DNA of 64,000 nucleotides from CAZCVI01 sp964502145 (GTDB lineage Bacteria; Acidobacteriota; Aminicenantia; UBA2199). The stretch lies in NCBI GenBank assembly GCA_964502145.1, contig CAZCVI010000014.1, forward strand, positions 1 to 64,000. Reading direction: 5' to 3'. This document shows positions 18,987 through 27,001 of this stretch, one piece after another. Within the stretch, counting starts at the first letter, position 1; the number at the start of each line of letters is the position of its first letter. Made by a program: the position numbers and the translations under genes. Under the pieces are notes generated by a model that saw only the letters and a list, made by a program, of their open reading frames with translations, was not told the DNA's origin and searched no databases.

Positions 18987-19406
18987 AATTCGTTCACCTT
19001 CCTTTCAAAATAATAATTATGCCACTTTTTCAAGTAAAATACAAAGATTCACGAAATTTTTTTTTTACCCAAAGATTTTCTTCTTTAACTCTATCTATAG
19101 CCATTCTTCAATACTGCACCACTACATCTTGGGTGTGAAATAAATATATTTTGCTTTTTTACTTGAAAAATCTACAAAAAAATATTAAAATAAAGATTCA
19201 GTAAGATTTTAATTAAGATTTGATTATGACTTGACCATATGGGGTAGCTGATGAAATGATGAATTTAAAAAATGCGAGTTGTGATAAGGTAATGATTGGT
19301 TCTGAATTCATTCGTCGAAACCAGCGATTATCCCCTAAAATCATTAAGATTGTTATGTATATGTTTTATAGTTGGATTTTGAATAGTAAAAACCTGGAGA
19401 AACACA
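18987..19406. other. AT-rich divergent intergenic region
   Basis: 420 bp between the leftward kinase and rightward thioredoxin genes, very AT-rich, no open frame of note. A weak promoter for thioredoxin is visible: TTAAGA at 19344 and TATAGT at 19367, 17 nt apart. I could not settle on a promoter for the kinase. Confidence 0.45.
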
Positions 19407-19727
19407 ATGAATGTATTAATACCTGCCAATGATAGCAATTTTGAAACCTATTTAAAAGAGACGGGGACGCTGATTGTCGATTTTATGTCTCCTACCTGTC
19501 AACCATGCAAACAGATTGAACCTGGGCTTCTGAAAATCGCCAAGGCGTACAACGGGAAAATAAAGGTGTTAAAGGTCAATGTGAATGACTCGCCCAAAAC
19601 ATCTTCCCGTTATTTTGTACGGGGACTCCCGACGCTGTTATTCATCAAGGGCGGCAGTGTTAAAACCCAAATGGTAGGCGCAGTTAATGCCCTGCAAATT
19701 GAGCAATCACTGCAAAAGGTAATCTAA
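19407..19727 (+). CDS. thioredoxin-like protein with CQPC active site
   Basis: 106 residues, the size of thioredoxin. The active site reads SPTCQPCKQIEP in place of the canonical WCGPC; the cis-proline loop RGLPTLLFIKGG is intact, as is the GAVNALQIEQSL C-terminal helix. No signal peptide, so cytoplasmic. The Gly-to-Gln and missing Trp changes should alter redox potential and partner choice. It precedes the radical SAM gene by 40 bp, suggesting co-transcription. RBS GGAG. Confidence 0.88.
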   Translation: MNVLIPANDSNFETYLKETGTLIVDFMSPTCQPCKQIEPGLLKIAKAYNGKIKVLKVNVNDSPKTSSRYFVRGLPTLLFIKGGSVKTQMVGAVNALQIEQSLQKVI

Positions 19728-19767
19728 ACGAATTAAACCGAGTCGGGGAGATCCGGTGGGGGAGAGA

Positions 19768-20775
19768 ATGATGAAAGTGGCACGTTTAACCCAACCTACA
19801 GATAATGGGATACGCTGTAAACTGTGTGCGCATGGTTGCCTGTTAAAAGAGGGCGGATTGGGAATCTGTGGGGTTCGTCAGAACATCAACGGCCAAATTT
19901 TGGCCCTGAGTTATCACCGCGTGGCCGCGATGCACAATGATCCCATTGAAAAGAAACCCCTGTATCACTTTTTGCCCGGTTCTTTTTCTTTTTCAATAGC
20001 CACCATGGGGTGTAATTTTAGGTGTCGATTCTGTCAGAATCACTCCTTATCCATGGTGACTGGTGCGAGTTCCCTCTATGGTGAAGCGGTGGCGCCCGAA
20101 CAGTTCGTGCAGATCGCATTAAAGAACCACTCCCAATCAATTTCCTATACCTACACGGAACCCACGGTATATTTTGAGCTGATGTTAGAAACAGCAAAAC
20201 TGGCGCATGAAGCTGGACTTAAAAACGTGATGGTCACCAACGGTTATATGAGCCCGGAAGCATTGGCAGAAATCGCTCCTTATATGGATGCCGCTAATAT
20301 TGATTTAAAAGCCTTCACCGACGATTTTTACCGGAAACAATGCAGTGCCCGTCTGGCGCCTGTTCTGGATACTATCCGGGGGATGAAAAAAATGGGCATA
20401 TGGGTGGAACTGACCACGTTGTTGATTCCGGGTTTGAACGATGAGGCCAGGGAAATTAAGGAGTTGATCTCTTTTATTCTGAGCGTGGATAACGCGATGC
20501 CCTGGCATGTCTCCCGTTTTTATCCCCAATACCAATTAACCGACGTGTTACCCACTGCGCCAGTAGCTATTTTTAAAGCGCTTGCAACTGCGGCAGAGAT
20601 GGGCCTGTTATATTTGTATGCGGGGAATGTCCAGGGGGATGAATGGACAGATACATCCTGCCCGAAATGCAAAGCCCTTTTAATCAGTCGAAACGGTTAC
20701 GCTACCCGGATTATGAATTTAAACGACGGGGTATGTGGGGCGTGTGGTTACACGATTGCCGGGGTTTGGAAATAA
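19768..20775 (+). CDS. AmmeMemoRadiSam-type radical SAM enzyme
   Basis: 335 residues, resembling pyruvate-formate-lyase-activating-enzyme homologs (AmmeMemoRadiSam radical SAM component). N-terminal Cys motif CKLCAHGCLL...GICGVRQN, SAM-cluster motif GCNFRCRFCQN, and a C-terminal rubredoxin-like CPKC...CGACG. It generates a 5'-deoxyadenosyl radical; the substrate is unknown. The AMMECR1 and MEMO partners are not in the window. ATG 19768 or 19771 follow GGGGGAG; the open frame extends to GTG 19756 but that is less likely. Confidence 0.9.
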   Translation: MMKVARLTQPTDNGIRCKLCAHGCLLKEGGLGICGVRQNINGQILALSYHRVAAMHNDPIEKKPLYHFLPGSFSFSIATMGCNFRCRFCQNHSLSMVTGASSLYGEAVAPEQFVQIALKNHSQSISYTYTEPTVYFELMLETAKLAHEAGLKNVMVTNGYMSPEALAEIAPYMDAANIDLKAFTDDFYRKQCSARLAPVLDTIRGMKKMGIWVELTTLLIPGLNDEAREIKELISFILSVDNAMPWHVSRFYPQYQLTDVLPTAPVAIFKALATAAEMGLLYLYAGNVQGDEWTDTSCPKCKALLISRNGYATRIMNLNDGVCGACGYTIAGVWK

Positions 20776-20806
20776 TTGTACTACTTCAGATATCGTTCTT
20801 ACGCTG

Positions 20807-21736
20807 TTAATAACCAAATAATTTGATGCGCAGGCAGAAGGTCACATCGGTAGTGGTATCCATGGGCGGGAACTCTTCCACCATGGAAAACTCGAAATAC
20901 TTCCAGATTTTAACCCCCAGATAGACGATGCGCGCCGGGTTGGAAAGGTCAAAGCCTTTTAATTTGAATGGGGAGCTCCTGAACAACAGACCGCCAAAAA
21001 TACGTTTGTAATCGACCCGAAACTCGGAGTGAACGATCTGGTTTCTTAACTCTTCACCTTCCATCCAGGTGGCGGTGCGGAAAAAAGAGACGTGGTTGGC
21101 CCAGGAAGCGGAGAGTTTTTTGGCTTTGTTGTCATAAGCCAGGATAAGTCCGGCAGTGACAAAGGGTTTGGAGCTACTTAAACCTATTTTTTGAGATAAT
21201 GGTAACCCTACGGCCACTCTGCCATTCACAGCGAAATTATTCTTGCCATAAATACGTCCCAATACGCCCAGCACGACGGGTGCTTGCCACGTTTGCTGGG
21301 AATTAATGGAAAACTTGTCGCGATAGGTGTAGTTGACAGTATTTCTGGGATATTTATCGCGTCCACCCACGGGCATGCTGAATAATTTGTGAAAATCCAT
21401 GATCAACTTGTCCATCACGCCACCGTAAGCAACGCCAAACCGGTAATGTCCCTCCAAAGTGAGCCCATCGGCTAATCCATACATAACCGAGGTTGTGGAG
21501 GTCATCGTTTCCATATCATTGATCGTGGTTCGTGGAATATTGAAGGAGTACACACTGGAGTAATTAATATCCATGGAGAGTTTTAATTCTTTTTTTGCCA
21601 GGGTAAGGTGCTGTGAAAAAGGAAAATAGCAAAAAGCCTGGGTGATCGGAAATTCGACGTCCGTGGCATAAAGCCCGATGCTGAAGACAGCCAGTAAGAA
21701 TACAAAGATTGTTTTGTTGATGTTTTTTAAGCGCAT
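20807..21736 (-). CDS. DUF3187-like outer-membrane beta-barrel protein
   Basis: 309 residues with a signal peptide (about 1-25, ending LYATD) and alternating-residue beta strands throughout; the C-terminus DTTTDVTFCLRIKLFGY ends in aromatic Tyr as barrel proteins do. The pattern of 'PPMDTTTDVTF' near the end matches the DUF3187 family as I remember it. Function unknown. A TTGACA/TAAAAT promoter ends only 5 bp before the ATG (see 21742), so the mRNA may be leaderless. Confidence 0.65.
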   Translation of the reverse strand: MRLKNINKTIFVFLLAVFSIGLYATDVEFPITQAFCYFPFSQHLTLAKKELKLSMDINYSSVYSFNIPRTTINDMETMTSTTSVMYGLADGLTLEGHYRFGVAYGGVMDKLIMDFHKLFSMPVGGRDKYPRNTVNYTYRDKFSINSQQTWQAPVVLGVLGRIYGKNNFAVNGRVAVGLPLSQKIGLSSSKPFVTAGLILAYDNKAKKLSASWANHVSFFRTATWMEGEELRNQIVHSEFRVDYKRIFGGLLFRSSPFKLKGFDLSNPARIVYLGVKIWKYFEFSMVEEFPPMDTTTDVTFCLRIKLFGY

Positions 21737-21741
21737 CCCTT

Positions 21742-21770
21742 ATTTTATCCTCTTTGTGGGATTTTGTCAA
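21742..21770 (-). promoter_or_regulatory. sigma70-like promoter for the DUF3187 gene
   Basis: On the minus strand, TTGACA (21770-21765), a 17-nt spacer and TAAAAT (21747-21742). The initiation codon is only 5 nt past the -10 box, so transcription should start at or next to the ATG. Confidence 0.65.
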
Positions 21771-21817
21771 AATAATTTGCTGTGCGATTGGGGGAACACT
21801 ATCTATTCATATGGCTG

Positions 21818-22010
21818 TCTGGTGAATGTACTGCCACATTTCAGAAAAGACTGGACTATCTGGACTATCTGGACATACTGGACCAACTGGACTTTCCAAA
21901 ACCAAAACCTGTGAATTTTGTCCAGCTTGTCCAGTAAGTCCAGTGCGTCCAGAAAGTCCAGCTTGCCATTATTATCCGTGGTGCTTTTTAAAAATGATGG
22001 TGAATCCAGG
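21818..22010. repeat. TIR hairpin element, copy 1 (GGAC core)
   Basis: About 193 bp. The left arm carries repeats of the type CTGGACTAT (five GGAC units between 21850 and 21892); the right arm carries the complement (GTCCAG units from 21920 to 21961). The right end GGTGAATCCAGG matches the family terminal repeat; the left end (CTGGTGAATGTACTGCCA) is degenerate. Read on the opposite strand, the whole copy aligns with copy 2 at 33241, including the subterminal TTATCCGTGG and CATTTCAGAAAA segments. A promoter -35 box begins 14 bp past the right end. Confidence 0.8.
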
Positions 22011-22023
22011 GCAATAAAAATAG

Positions 22024-22052
22024 TTGACAACCGTTCATGCGTGTGATATATT
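22024..22052 (+). promoter_or_regulatory. sigma70-like promoter for the permease gene
   Basis: TTGACA (22024-22029), 17-nt spacer, TATATT (22047-22052). It starts 13 nt after the end of the repeat element and gives a 5' leader of about 80 nt before the permease ATG. Confidence 0.8.
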
Positions 22053-22137
22053 ACATCTCTATTTTAGGTTAGTGAAGAATAAATATCCAGTTGTATCCGT
22101 GTGCTTGTATTGTAATGAATAACCAGGAGACCCCATC

Positions 22138-23487
22138 ATGACACAGCTAAAACAAAAATTAACGCTTTTTGACTTAACCATGATCGCTATTGGTGCAACC
22201 ATTGGTTCCGGTATATTTTTAACCCCCTCCATCATCATGAAAGCGTTGCCGTCACCTTTCTGGATGTTGGTCGTTTGGGTACTGGGTGGTATCATTGCCC
22301 TGTGCGGTGCTTTGACATTTGCCGAGTTGGGTTCATTGATGCCTGGAGCAGGCGGTATTTATGTGTATTTATCACGTGCTTATGGCGATCTTTTTGGTTT
22401 TTTATATGGTTGGGTGTATTTTTCGGTCGTCAATACCGGCTCGCTTGCCGCTTTGGGAGTCGCGTTTGCCCAGTATTTCGGTTATTTTGTTCCCCTTAAT
22501 CGCCTCGGGATATCATTGGTCGCTATTACTGGTTTGTTCTTGCTCACTGTCATCAATGTGATGGGCGTAAAAGCCGGTGCCATATTCTCGGACCTCTTTA
22601 CTGTCTTAAAAATCATGGGGATTGTGGGTTTGATTGCCATTGGTTTGGGATGGGGTGGACATGGAGCCACTGTTTTTAGTGCGTCATTGGCAGGTGTCAA
22701 GGGAAGTCTTGTAGGCGCATTTGCTTTGGCTATGATCGGTGTGCAATGGTCCTTTGCCGGGTGGCATCATGCCACATTTGTAGCGGGTGAAGCCAAGAAC
22801 CCACGCCGCGATGTACCCAAAGCCATGATCATTGGTGCGGGGGTGGTCACTTTGATTTATGTGCTGACCAATCTGGCTTATATGTTTTTATTATCGCCCG
22901 CGCAAATTGCTGGTTCCGAGCAACTCGCAGCCGATGCCGTTCAAACCGTGTTAGGTACTCTGGGTGGTAGCCTTATCGCGCTGGTTATTTTTATTTCTAC
23001 CTTTGGGACATCGGGAATATACAGTTTGGCTGCACCACGTATTTATTTTGCTATGGCCAACGACGGTATCTTCTTTAAACGTGTCGCGCAAATTCATCCC
23101 AAATACAAAACCCCGGCCTTTTCCATTATTTTCCAGAACACCTGGGCCGCGGTATTAATCCTTTTTTGGGGCACGTTTGAAAACTTGATCTCTTACGTCG
23201 TATTTACCGAGGCCATTTTTTTTGCTATCACGGCGGCCAGTATATTTACGTTTCGAAAACGTCTCCCCACACAAGAACGAAAATACAAAACCCTCGGTTA
23301 CCCCATTACCCCGCTTCTTTTTATTGGGCTGAATATGTGGTTAGTAATCAATACCATGATCAGCAAGCCATTGGAATCGTTGGCTGGTTTAGGTTTTGTA
23401 TTTTTGGGCATCCCGCTGTACTTTTATTACAAACGCCTCCAGAAAAAAAACCAAAACCAACCCCCACAACCCGAAACACTATTCTAA
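22138..23487 (+). CDS. APC-family amino acid permease
   Basis: 449 residues with about 12 transmembrane helices. TM1 has the APC substrate-binding signature IAIGATIGSGIFLTPS, and TM2-3 the GALTFAELGSLMPGAGGIYVYLSRAYG motif; TM6 region HHATFVAGEAKNPRRDVPKA is also typical (LAT/YfnA-like subgroup). It imports or exchanges amino acids across the inner membrane; the substrate is not predictable. RBS AGGAG; own promoter directly behind a repeat element. Its ATATATATATAG-rich 3' flank opens a gene-poor region. Confidence 0.92.
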   Translation: MTQLKQKLTLFDLTMIAIGATIGSGIFLTPSIIMKALPSPFWMLVVWVLGGIIALCGALTFAELGSLMPGAGGIYVYLSRAYGDLFGFLYGWVYFSVVNTGSLAALGVAFAQYFGYFVPLNRLGISLVAITGLFLLTVINVMGVKAGAIFSDLFTVLKIMGIVGLIAIGLGWGGHGATVFSASLAGVKGSLVGAFALAMIGVQWSFAGWHHATFVAGEAKNPRRDVPKAMIIGAGVVTLIYVLTNLAYMFLLSPAQIAGSEQLAADAVQTVLGTLGGSLIALVIFISTFGTSGIYSLAAPRIYFAMANDGIFFKRVAQIHPKYKTPAFSIIFQNTWAAVLILFWGTFENLISYVVFTEAIFFAITAASIFTFRKRLPTQERKYKTLGYPITPLLFIGLNMWLVINTMISKPLESLAGLGFVFLGIPLYFYYKRLQKKNQNQPPQPETLF

Positions 23488-23855
23488 TATAATATATATA
23501 TAGTATAACTAGAACATTTATACTATTTTTTGGTTCTCTTTTGCGCCACCTTTTGGGATAGCAAAGGGAATGTGAGTCAAATTTTTATTGGCCTTCAAAC
23601 AGACAAAAACGTTGTCTGGTCATTTTAAAACTTAAGCCATTTTATTTGGTAATTGGGGAGATTAAAAAGTAATAATATATGGAAATTGGACTTGCTTTAC
23701 CAGTAAATTGGAAGTCTAACACACTGATGCCCGTATAAAGCAAAAATAAAACGCTAACCTATAGGTCGATGCATACAAATAAGGAACTGGCTGGCTATCG
23801 GTGATAATTTCAAAATGATAGACTACAAATCATCAAATGATCAGTGATCACTTGC
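23488..23855. other. AT-rich gene-free stretch after the permease
   Basis: Roughly 370 bp with no credible open frame, RBS or RNA gene. It starts with an AT dinucleotide tract and leads into the 22-bp tandem array. A short palindrome TGATCAGTGATCA lies at about 23838, the left border of the array. Confidence 0.4.
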
Positions 23856-24200
23856 CAAAGCATCAGTGATGGTTTTCAAAAGCATCAGTGATGGTTTTCA
23901 AAAGCATCAGTGATGGTTTACAAAAGGATCGGTGATGGTTTTCAAAAGCATCAGTGATGGTTTACGAAAGGATCGGTGATGGTTTTCAAAAGCATCAGTG
24001 ATGGTTTATGAAAGGATCGGCGATGGTTTTCAAAAGCATCAGTGATGGTTTTCAAAAGCATCAGTGATGGTTTGTGAAAGGATCGGCGATGGTTTGCAAA
24101 AGCATCAGTGATGGTTTTCGAAAGGATCGGTGATGGTTTGCGAAAGCATCGGTGATGGTTTGCGAAAGCATCAGTGATGGTTTTGGAAACCATCACTGAT
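23856..24200. repeat. 22-bp tandem array, 15 copies
   Basis: Fifteen head-to-tail copies of AGTGATGGTTTTCAAAAGCATC, GATGG recurring every 22 bp from about 23868 to 24176. Variation is concentrated in the bases after GGTTT (TTCA, TACA, TACG, TATG, TGTG, TGCA, TTCG, TGCG) and in an alternation of CATCAGTG and GATCGGTG. The array closes with a perfect 14-bp hairpin: ATCAGTGATGGTTT (24170-24183), loop TGG, AAACCATCACTGAT (24187-24200). There are no unique spacers, so this is not a CRISPR. No gene within 370 bp on the left or 760 bp on the right. Confidence 0.9.
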
Positions 24201-24921
24201 AAGATAAAGTAGTGAAGCCTATAACTTGAATTTCATCGACGAAGCTTGAGGAAGTTTCTGGTTAAGATTTCAACAAGCAAGGAATAAAAAATGAAATGGT
24301 AAGGAAGACTTAAAGAGTCGTGACCGTAGGATTCGGCTTCTATAGCTTTTAATCAACCGCGAAGAATGCTGATAATACAGCCTTTCAAGAATAGACCCCG
24401 TAAATGCCGCAAATTTATCGTTTGGATGGAAGCGCTGGTTGATGTCGTTTTAAGAGAGATCGTGGAAATTTTGGCCATTTAAAAAGGTCGCCCCAAAAGC
24501 ATGAATTAATCATTGTTTTGGAGCTTTAATCAGATATTTTCTGCCGGGAATAGGTAAAAACAAACAAATGTAGCCCGGATGGGACTTGTTTTTTTTATGA
24601 ACCAGCATTTTCCCAAGAAGTTTATTTTTGTCAATCTAAATCTTGTACTTCATTCCATTTAAACGCGTATTTCAGAGTCGTTCTTGCCCATAAAATCCTT
24701 TCATCCCTCGCCACATCCCGTCATTTAATAGCGCATTCTCTTTGCTCCCGACGAAATAGGTCTTTTCAAAAGCAGATTTACCCCCTAAAATGTGCCAGAA
24801 CCATTTTTCTTTTTGGAGGTTTACTGCTAATATGGCTAGCTTTGTTGAATGTGTGCCGTAGTAATTACGGGACTTTATCCAGAGATATTTTTTTTTATTT
24901 TTTTCCTATTTTCTTTCACTG
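24201..24921. other. gene-poor stretch with one 38-codon frame
   Basis: About 720 bp between the array and the ECF sigma operon. The only frame I noticed is 24366-24482 (+, ATG, 38 residues, basic first half then LVDVVLREIVEI), without a clear RBS; it may be a relic. No tRNA or terminator recognised. Confidence 0.35.
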
Positions 24922-24947
24922 GGAACTTTTGTTATAATAAGTTCGTT
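24922..24947 (+). promoter_or_regulatory. ECF-type (autoregulatory) promoter candidate
   Basis: GGAAC (24922-24926), 17-nt spacer, CGTT (24944-24947), the classic -35/-10 form of ECF group promoters, 18 bp before the ATG of the ECF sigma gene. A sigma70-like TATAAT is embedded in the spacer, so both holoenzymes could act. Confidence 0.65.
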
Positions 24948-24964
24948 CTTAGGGATGTGAAAAC

Positions 24965-25513
24965 ATGGACAATATGATAAATGAATTAAAAGCAGGTAAG
25001 CAGGAGGCCTGGAACATGATGATCGACCAGTATTCGAAAAAAGTGTACAACCTAGCCCTCAATTTTGCAGGGAATAGCGATGACGCTTCGGATATCACCC
25101 AGGATATATTCCTGAAGGTCTATAATAACATCGATAAGTTCCAGGATGACGGCAATTTCACCTCGTGGTTACTCCGACTGGCAAGAAACTATTGTATCGA
25201 TCATTGGCGAAAAAATAAGTACAACCGCCAGCAAATGGAATTGGACGACAATGTCCACACAAAGGAAAAAGGCACTGCCGGAACCCAAACACCGGAAGAA
25301 TCCGCCGTACAAAAATCAGATATCAAATACTTGCGGAAAAAACTGCTGCTACTACCCCCGGATTTGCGGACATTGATCATCATGCGCGACATCCAGGATT
25401 ATTCATACCAGGATATATCAGAACACCTCGATATACCACTGGGCACGACTAAATCCCGGATTAATAGGGCCAGAACAAAACTGGCTGAATTTGTTTTAGA
25501 AGAAAGGAAGTAA
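24965..25513 (+). CDS. ECF RNA polymerase sigma factor
   Basis: 182 residues. Region 2 (about 8-78) contains NSDDASDITQDIFLKVYNNIDKF and WLLRLARNYCIDHWRK; region 4 (about 118-176) has LPPDLRTLIIMRDIQDYSYQDISEHLDIPLGTTKSRINRARTKL in sequence, an HTH binding the -35 element. It directs polymerase to envelope-stress-type promoters. The downstream gene, 3 bp away, encodes a zinc-finger anti-sigma factor. RBS AGGGATG. It begins a five-gene operon. Confidence 0.96.
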   Translation: MDNMINELKAGKQEAWNMMIDQYSKKVYNLALNFAGNSDDASDITQDIFLKVYNNIDKFQDDGNFTSWLLRLARNYCIDHWRKNKYNRQQMELDDNVHTKEKGTAGTQTPEESAVQKSDIKYLRKKLLLLPPDLRTLIIMRDIQDYSYQDISEHLDIPLGTTKSRINRARTKLAEFVLEERK

Positions 25514-25516
25514 AAA

Positions 25517-26191
25517 ATGGACTGCACACAAGTGTCAGAGTTAATTTCAATGTACATTGAGGGCGAAGTCTCCGCAGAGATACACACCGAGATGTCGCAA
25601 CACCTGGAGCAGTGTACCCCGTGTCGTTTGTTAAAAGAAAAGGTAGAAGAATTGCTCTATGCATTCCCAGCACTTGAAGAAGAGGTTCCCTTCTTTTTAA
25701 AGAACCGACTCTATTATATCCCCGAATCCCAACAAATCGAGGAACTCCCCGAAAGCAAGTTCTTTTACCTGAAATGGGTGGCTGCTGCAATAGGTCCCCT
25801 GATTTTGTTTCTGAATCTTTTCTATTTTACCAATATAAATCCGCCGGCCAACCGTTTTCTCCATAACATGGTATCCAAAATTGAGACCTTGACCGTTGAA
25901 GTTGGCGCGTTTTTTACCCGGCTCAAAGAATCAAAAACTATCTTGGGTTTTTCCTCGGAAAAACGAGATACCCATGATAATCAATATGGTAAAAAATATG
26001 ATAAGAAAGCCCCAGAGCAGAAAAAAACGCATACTAAAATAGAAAAAACAGCAGGGAAAACCAAAATAAGTAGTGTTAAAGATTCAGCTTCGCAGAAGAC
26101 TGCGGCGGAAACGGGTGTTTCACATAAAATACCGCCCGCTACACCTCTTTCCAGTGAAGAAAAAAAAGAAAAAACAAAATTGATCGAATAA
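25517..26191 (+). CDS. zinc-finger anti-sigma factor (zf-HC2), membrane-anchored
   Basis: 224 residues. The N-terminal anti-sigma domain has the zinc motif HLEQCTPC (H-x3-C-x2-C) at about residues 31-38 with an upstream Cys at 3; one transmembrane helix at about 89-110; then a long Lys/Thr/Glu-rich exported tail (about 130-224) of low complexity. It should sequester the sigma factor encoded 3 bp upstream until an envelope or redox signal arrives. RBS GGAAG. Confidence 0.9.
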   Translation: MDCTQVSELISMYIEGEVSAEIHTEMSQHLEQCTPCRLLKEKVEELLYAFPALEEEVPFFLKNRLYYIPESQQIEELPESKFFYLKWVAAAIGPLILFLNLFYFTNINPPANRFLHNMVSKIETLTVEVGAFFTRLKESKTILGFSSEKRDTHDNQYGKKYDKKAPEQKKTHTKIEKTAGKTKISSVKDSASQKTAAETGVSHKIPPATPLSSEEKKEKTKLIE

Positions 26192-26280
26192 AAGATCGAA
26201 GCAAAGAAAAAAAGAACAGCCCCAAGCAACGAACGAACAGGAAAAAGCGATGTTTGCCAATTGGCTGTATGGAGGTTACC

Positions 26281-26766
26281 ATGACTGATAGATATGTAGA
26301 GCAAAACAAAAAAAGCCCGTTGAGTGCAGCGATTCTGTCTGCATTCTTCCCAGGAGTCGGTTTTTTTTATATTGGTGATGCCTTAAAAGCGGTCGCCTAT
26401 TGTGTTATTTTCGCTTGTTTGATCCTGCTCCAGGTCAAGGTCAGGGGCGGACAGGAACACGTCGTAGTGGCGCTGATGATGGCTGGATTTTATATATTCC
26501 AGATTTTCGACACCTACGAGGAAACCCGTAAACGCAATCACAAGTTGACCGCGCAAGCACCAAAAACCGAGAACCACTCATCCCTCTTCTCCGGGTTTTT
26601 GATTCTGGGTATTGGTCTTGTCTTTCAATTGGCCCAATTGGATTTGATCTCTTTCAGTGACATAATACGATTGTGGCCTATTGTACTGATCATCATGGGT
26701 GTATATTATATTTTCTCTTTCGCACGAGAAAAGAAAAACGAGGAAAAAGGAGGACAAAATGAGTAA
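26281..26766 (+). CDS. membrane protein, TM2-like N-terminus and LiaF/DUF5668-like C-terminus
   Basis: 161 residues from ATG 26281, which follows GGAGGTTACC; an open extension to 26254 lacks an RBS. First half: SPLSAAILSAFFPGVGFFYIGDALKA, a TM2-like hydrophobic hairpin pattern; second half: LFSGFLILGIGLVFQLAQLDLI...LWPIVLIIMGVYYIF, the LiaI/LiaF-like transmembrane unit. Such proteins sit in cell-envelope stress operons. It overlaps the next gene by 8 bp. Confidence 0.75.
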   Translation: MTDRYVEQNKKSPLSAAILSAFFPGVGFFYIGDALKAVAYCVIFACLILLQVKVRGGQEHVVVALMMAGFYIFQIFDTYEETRKRNHKLTAQAPKTENHSSLFSGFLILGIGLVFQLAQLDLISFSDIIRLWPIVLIIMGVYYIFSFAREKKNEEKGGQNE

Positions 26767-26962
26767 ACAAAGACAGGAAAAATTGTTTTGGGGTATTATA
26801 CTGTTATTGATAGGTAGCCTTTTCATGCTGGACAGTTTGGGCATTGATATTGATGTCTGGAATTTTTTCGGGAAATTCTGGCCCATGATCCTGATCGGTA
26901 TTGGCGTGAAAAATATTTGGTTCCACTATCGCTCTCGAAACAATAAAGAAATCCAAGAATAA
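26759..26962 (+). CDS. small LiaI/LiaF-like (DUF5668) membrane protein
   Basis: 67 residues from ATG 26759, preceded by AAAGGAGG; two hydrophobic segments with FWGIILLLIGSLFMLDSLGI and FWPMILIGIGVKNIW, a near-duplicate of the second half of the preceding protein. It is inner-membrane and probably regulatory. Overlap of 8 bp with the upstream gene implies coupling. Confidence 0.8.
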   Translation: MSKQRQEKLFWGIILLLIGSLFMLDSLGIDIDVWNFFGKFWPMILIGIGVKNIWFHYRSRNNKEIQE

Positions 26963-27001
26963 GCGCAGCTAGAACGTAAAAACAAACAAAGAAGAAGAAA
27001 A

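Noticed and set aside
23856..24200. CRISPR array
   Set aside because: The 22-bp units are joined head to tail with no unique spacers and no cas genes are near; it is a minisatellite-like array.
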